A stretch of 14,615 bases of DNA, taken from assembly GCA_902470265.1 (NCBI GenBank), contig CABRFW010000012.1, positions 1 to 14,615 of the forward strand, written 5' to 3'. This document shows, piece by piece, positions 14,033-14,615 of the stretch. This stretch comes from an uncultured Collinsella sp. GTDB lineage: Bacteria > Actinomycetota > Coriobacteriia > Coriobacteriales > Coriobacteriaceae. How positions within the stretch are numbered: the stretch's first letter is position 1; the number at the start of each line of letters is the position of its first letter. The notes beneath the pieces are model-generated. The model made no database searches. It saw only the letters and a program-made list of their open reading frames with translations, and was not told the origin of the DNA. The position numbers were made by a program, and so were the translations under genes.

Positions 14033-14594
14033 GTGGGTCGTCGACAAGCCGGCGACCGTTGAGGCCAAGGGCGAGAAGCATCAAGAGTGCACCGTCTGCG
14101 ACGAGAAGGGCAAGACCGAGGAGATCGCGATTCTGAAGCCCGTGATCACCGACGGCAAGGGTCAGACGATGGTGGTCGACGCCGCGAAGGACCTGAGCTT
14201 CCGTTCGAACGCGCCGCTCGAGTTCTTCCAGAAGGTGCTGGTTGACGATAAGGAGGTCACGGCCGAGAACTACGTGCTCACCGAGGGCTCTACGATCGTG
14301 ACGCTCAAGGCGAGCTTCCTGAAGACGCTCGGCGTGGGCGAGCACAAGCTGAGCGTGGTTTCGGCCACGGGCACTGCCGAGACGACCTTCACCGTTGCCG
14401 AGGCAGCCAAGCCCGCTCCTGGCCAGACTACCACGACTACTACGACCACGACTACGACGTCTAAGTCCAAGAAGAAGGCTAGCAAGAAGACGTTGCCTCA
14501 GTCCGGCGACAGCGCGTACGCCATGGCCGGTGCCGTACTCGCTGCCGGTGTGGCAGCCCTGCTGCTGGCGTGGGCCATGAAGCGCCGCGCGTAG
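13941..14594 (+). pseudogene. Out-of-frame C-terminal part of the giant surface protein, with wall-sorting signal
   Basis: This is a 217-residue continuation without its own credible start or ribosome site; the GTG at 14142 has none. It contains the end of repeat unit 2 (HWHVCRCG), the start of a third unit (HTFEWVVDK and CTVCDEKGK, 14022-14135), and a beta-rich domain (about 14136-14395, LKPVITDGKGQ to TTFTVAEA). A Pro/Ala linker with 11 Thr and a Lys-rich SKSKKKASKK stretch follows, then LPQSGD (14493-14510), a hydrophobic helix of about 20 residues and the KRRA tail. The last elements form a sortase sorting signal, with Ser in place of the usual Thr of LPxTG. The coding pattern is well preserved, so the frameshift is recent, a sequencing error or bypassed. 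If it is real and not bypassed, the upstream protein would be secreted rather than anchored. Confidence 0.85.
14427..14459 (+). repeat. Threonine codon tract (11 ACN codons)
   Basis: Eleven Thr codons of mixed third base (ACT, ACC, ACG) lie just before the Lys-rich segment and LPQSGD. In the protein this would be an extended, possibly O-glycosylated wall-spanning linker. Imperfect ACN repetition can change in length by slippage without shifting the frame. Confidence 0.8.
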
Positions 14595-14615
14595 TCGCGC
14601 ACCAGTCCCCAGCGG

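Noticed and set aside
14427..14459. ACN tract as a microsatellite causing phase variation
   Set aside because: The unit is three bases and imperfect, so changes would keep the frame; the actual frameshift is elsewhere, at 13940-13942.
14142..14594. Separate gene for the C-terminal 150 residues starting at GTG 14142
   Set aside because: There is no ribosome site, and the coding similarity continues upstream in the same frame to 13941, so it is the continuation of the broken surface-protein gene.

Overview
The window looks like chromosome of a GC-rich Gram-positive gut actinobacterium, most likely a Coriobacteriia member close to Collinsella. This is inferred from codon bias, an AgrC/LytTR-type two-component pair, a giant cell-wall-anchored protein with an LPQSGD sorting signal, and a [NiFe]-hydrogenase maturation locus. 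No species marker (rRNA, tRNA) lies inside the window.

Left part (1-4391, all minus strand) is a nickel/hydrogenase block. Transcription runs right to left: a small unrecognised helical protein with a histidine ladder (82 aa), nikR (1 nt later), hypF (29 nt later), hypC (134 nt later) and hypD (overlapping hypC by one base and running off the left edge). HypF makes the cyano ligand donor, HypC and HypD build the Fe(CN)2CO unit, and NikR would tie expression to nickel supply. hypE is expected just beyond the left edge.

Middle part (4392-5706): a strong stem-loop terminator separates this operon from trxA (thioredoxin, minus strand). Divergent from trxA is a plus-strand gene for a protein that resembles a degenerate family-4 uracil-DNA glycosylase fold. 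It has a perfect TATAAT box, and that box fixes the start codon. A hairpin sits between this gene and the convergent two-component operon.

Right part (5707-14594): a LytTR response regulator and an AgrC-like sensor kinase (minus strand, TGATG overlap) face a divergent gene for a giant surface protein. That protein has a signal peptide, a beta-helix-like N-terminal region of lower GC, Ig-like and MBG/YDG-type modules, two tandem 461-residue composite repeats plus the start of a third, a run of 11 threonines, LPQSGD, a membrane helix and an Arg tail. The reading frame is broken by a +1 shift at a CCC tract (13940-13942), about 650 bp before the end. As read, the product stops at 14032 and lacks its wall anchor. 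Restoring one base gives a continuous 2214-residue protein. The divergent arrangement suggests that the two-component system controls the surface protein.

No tRNA, rRNA, CRISPR array or insertion sequence was recognised.
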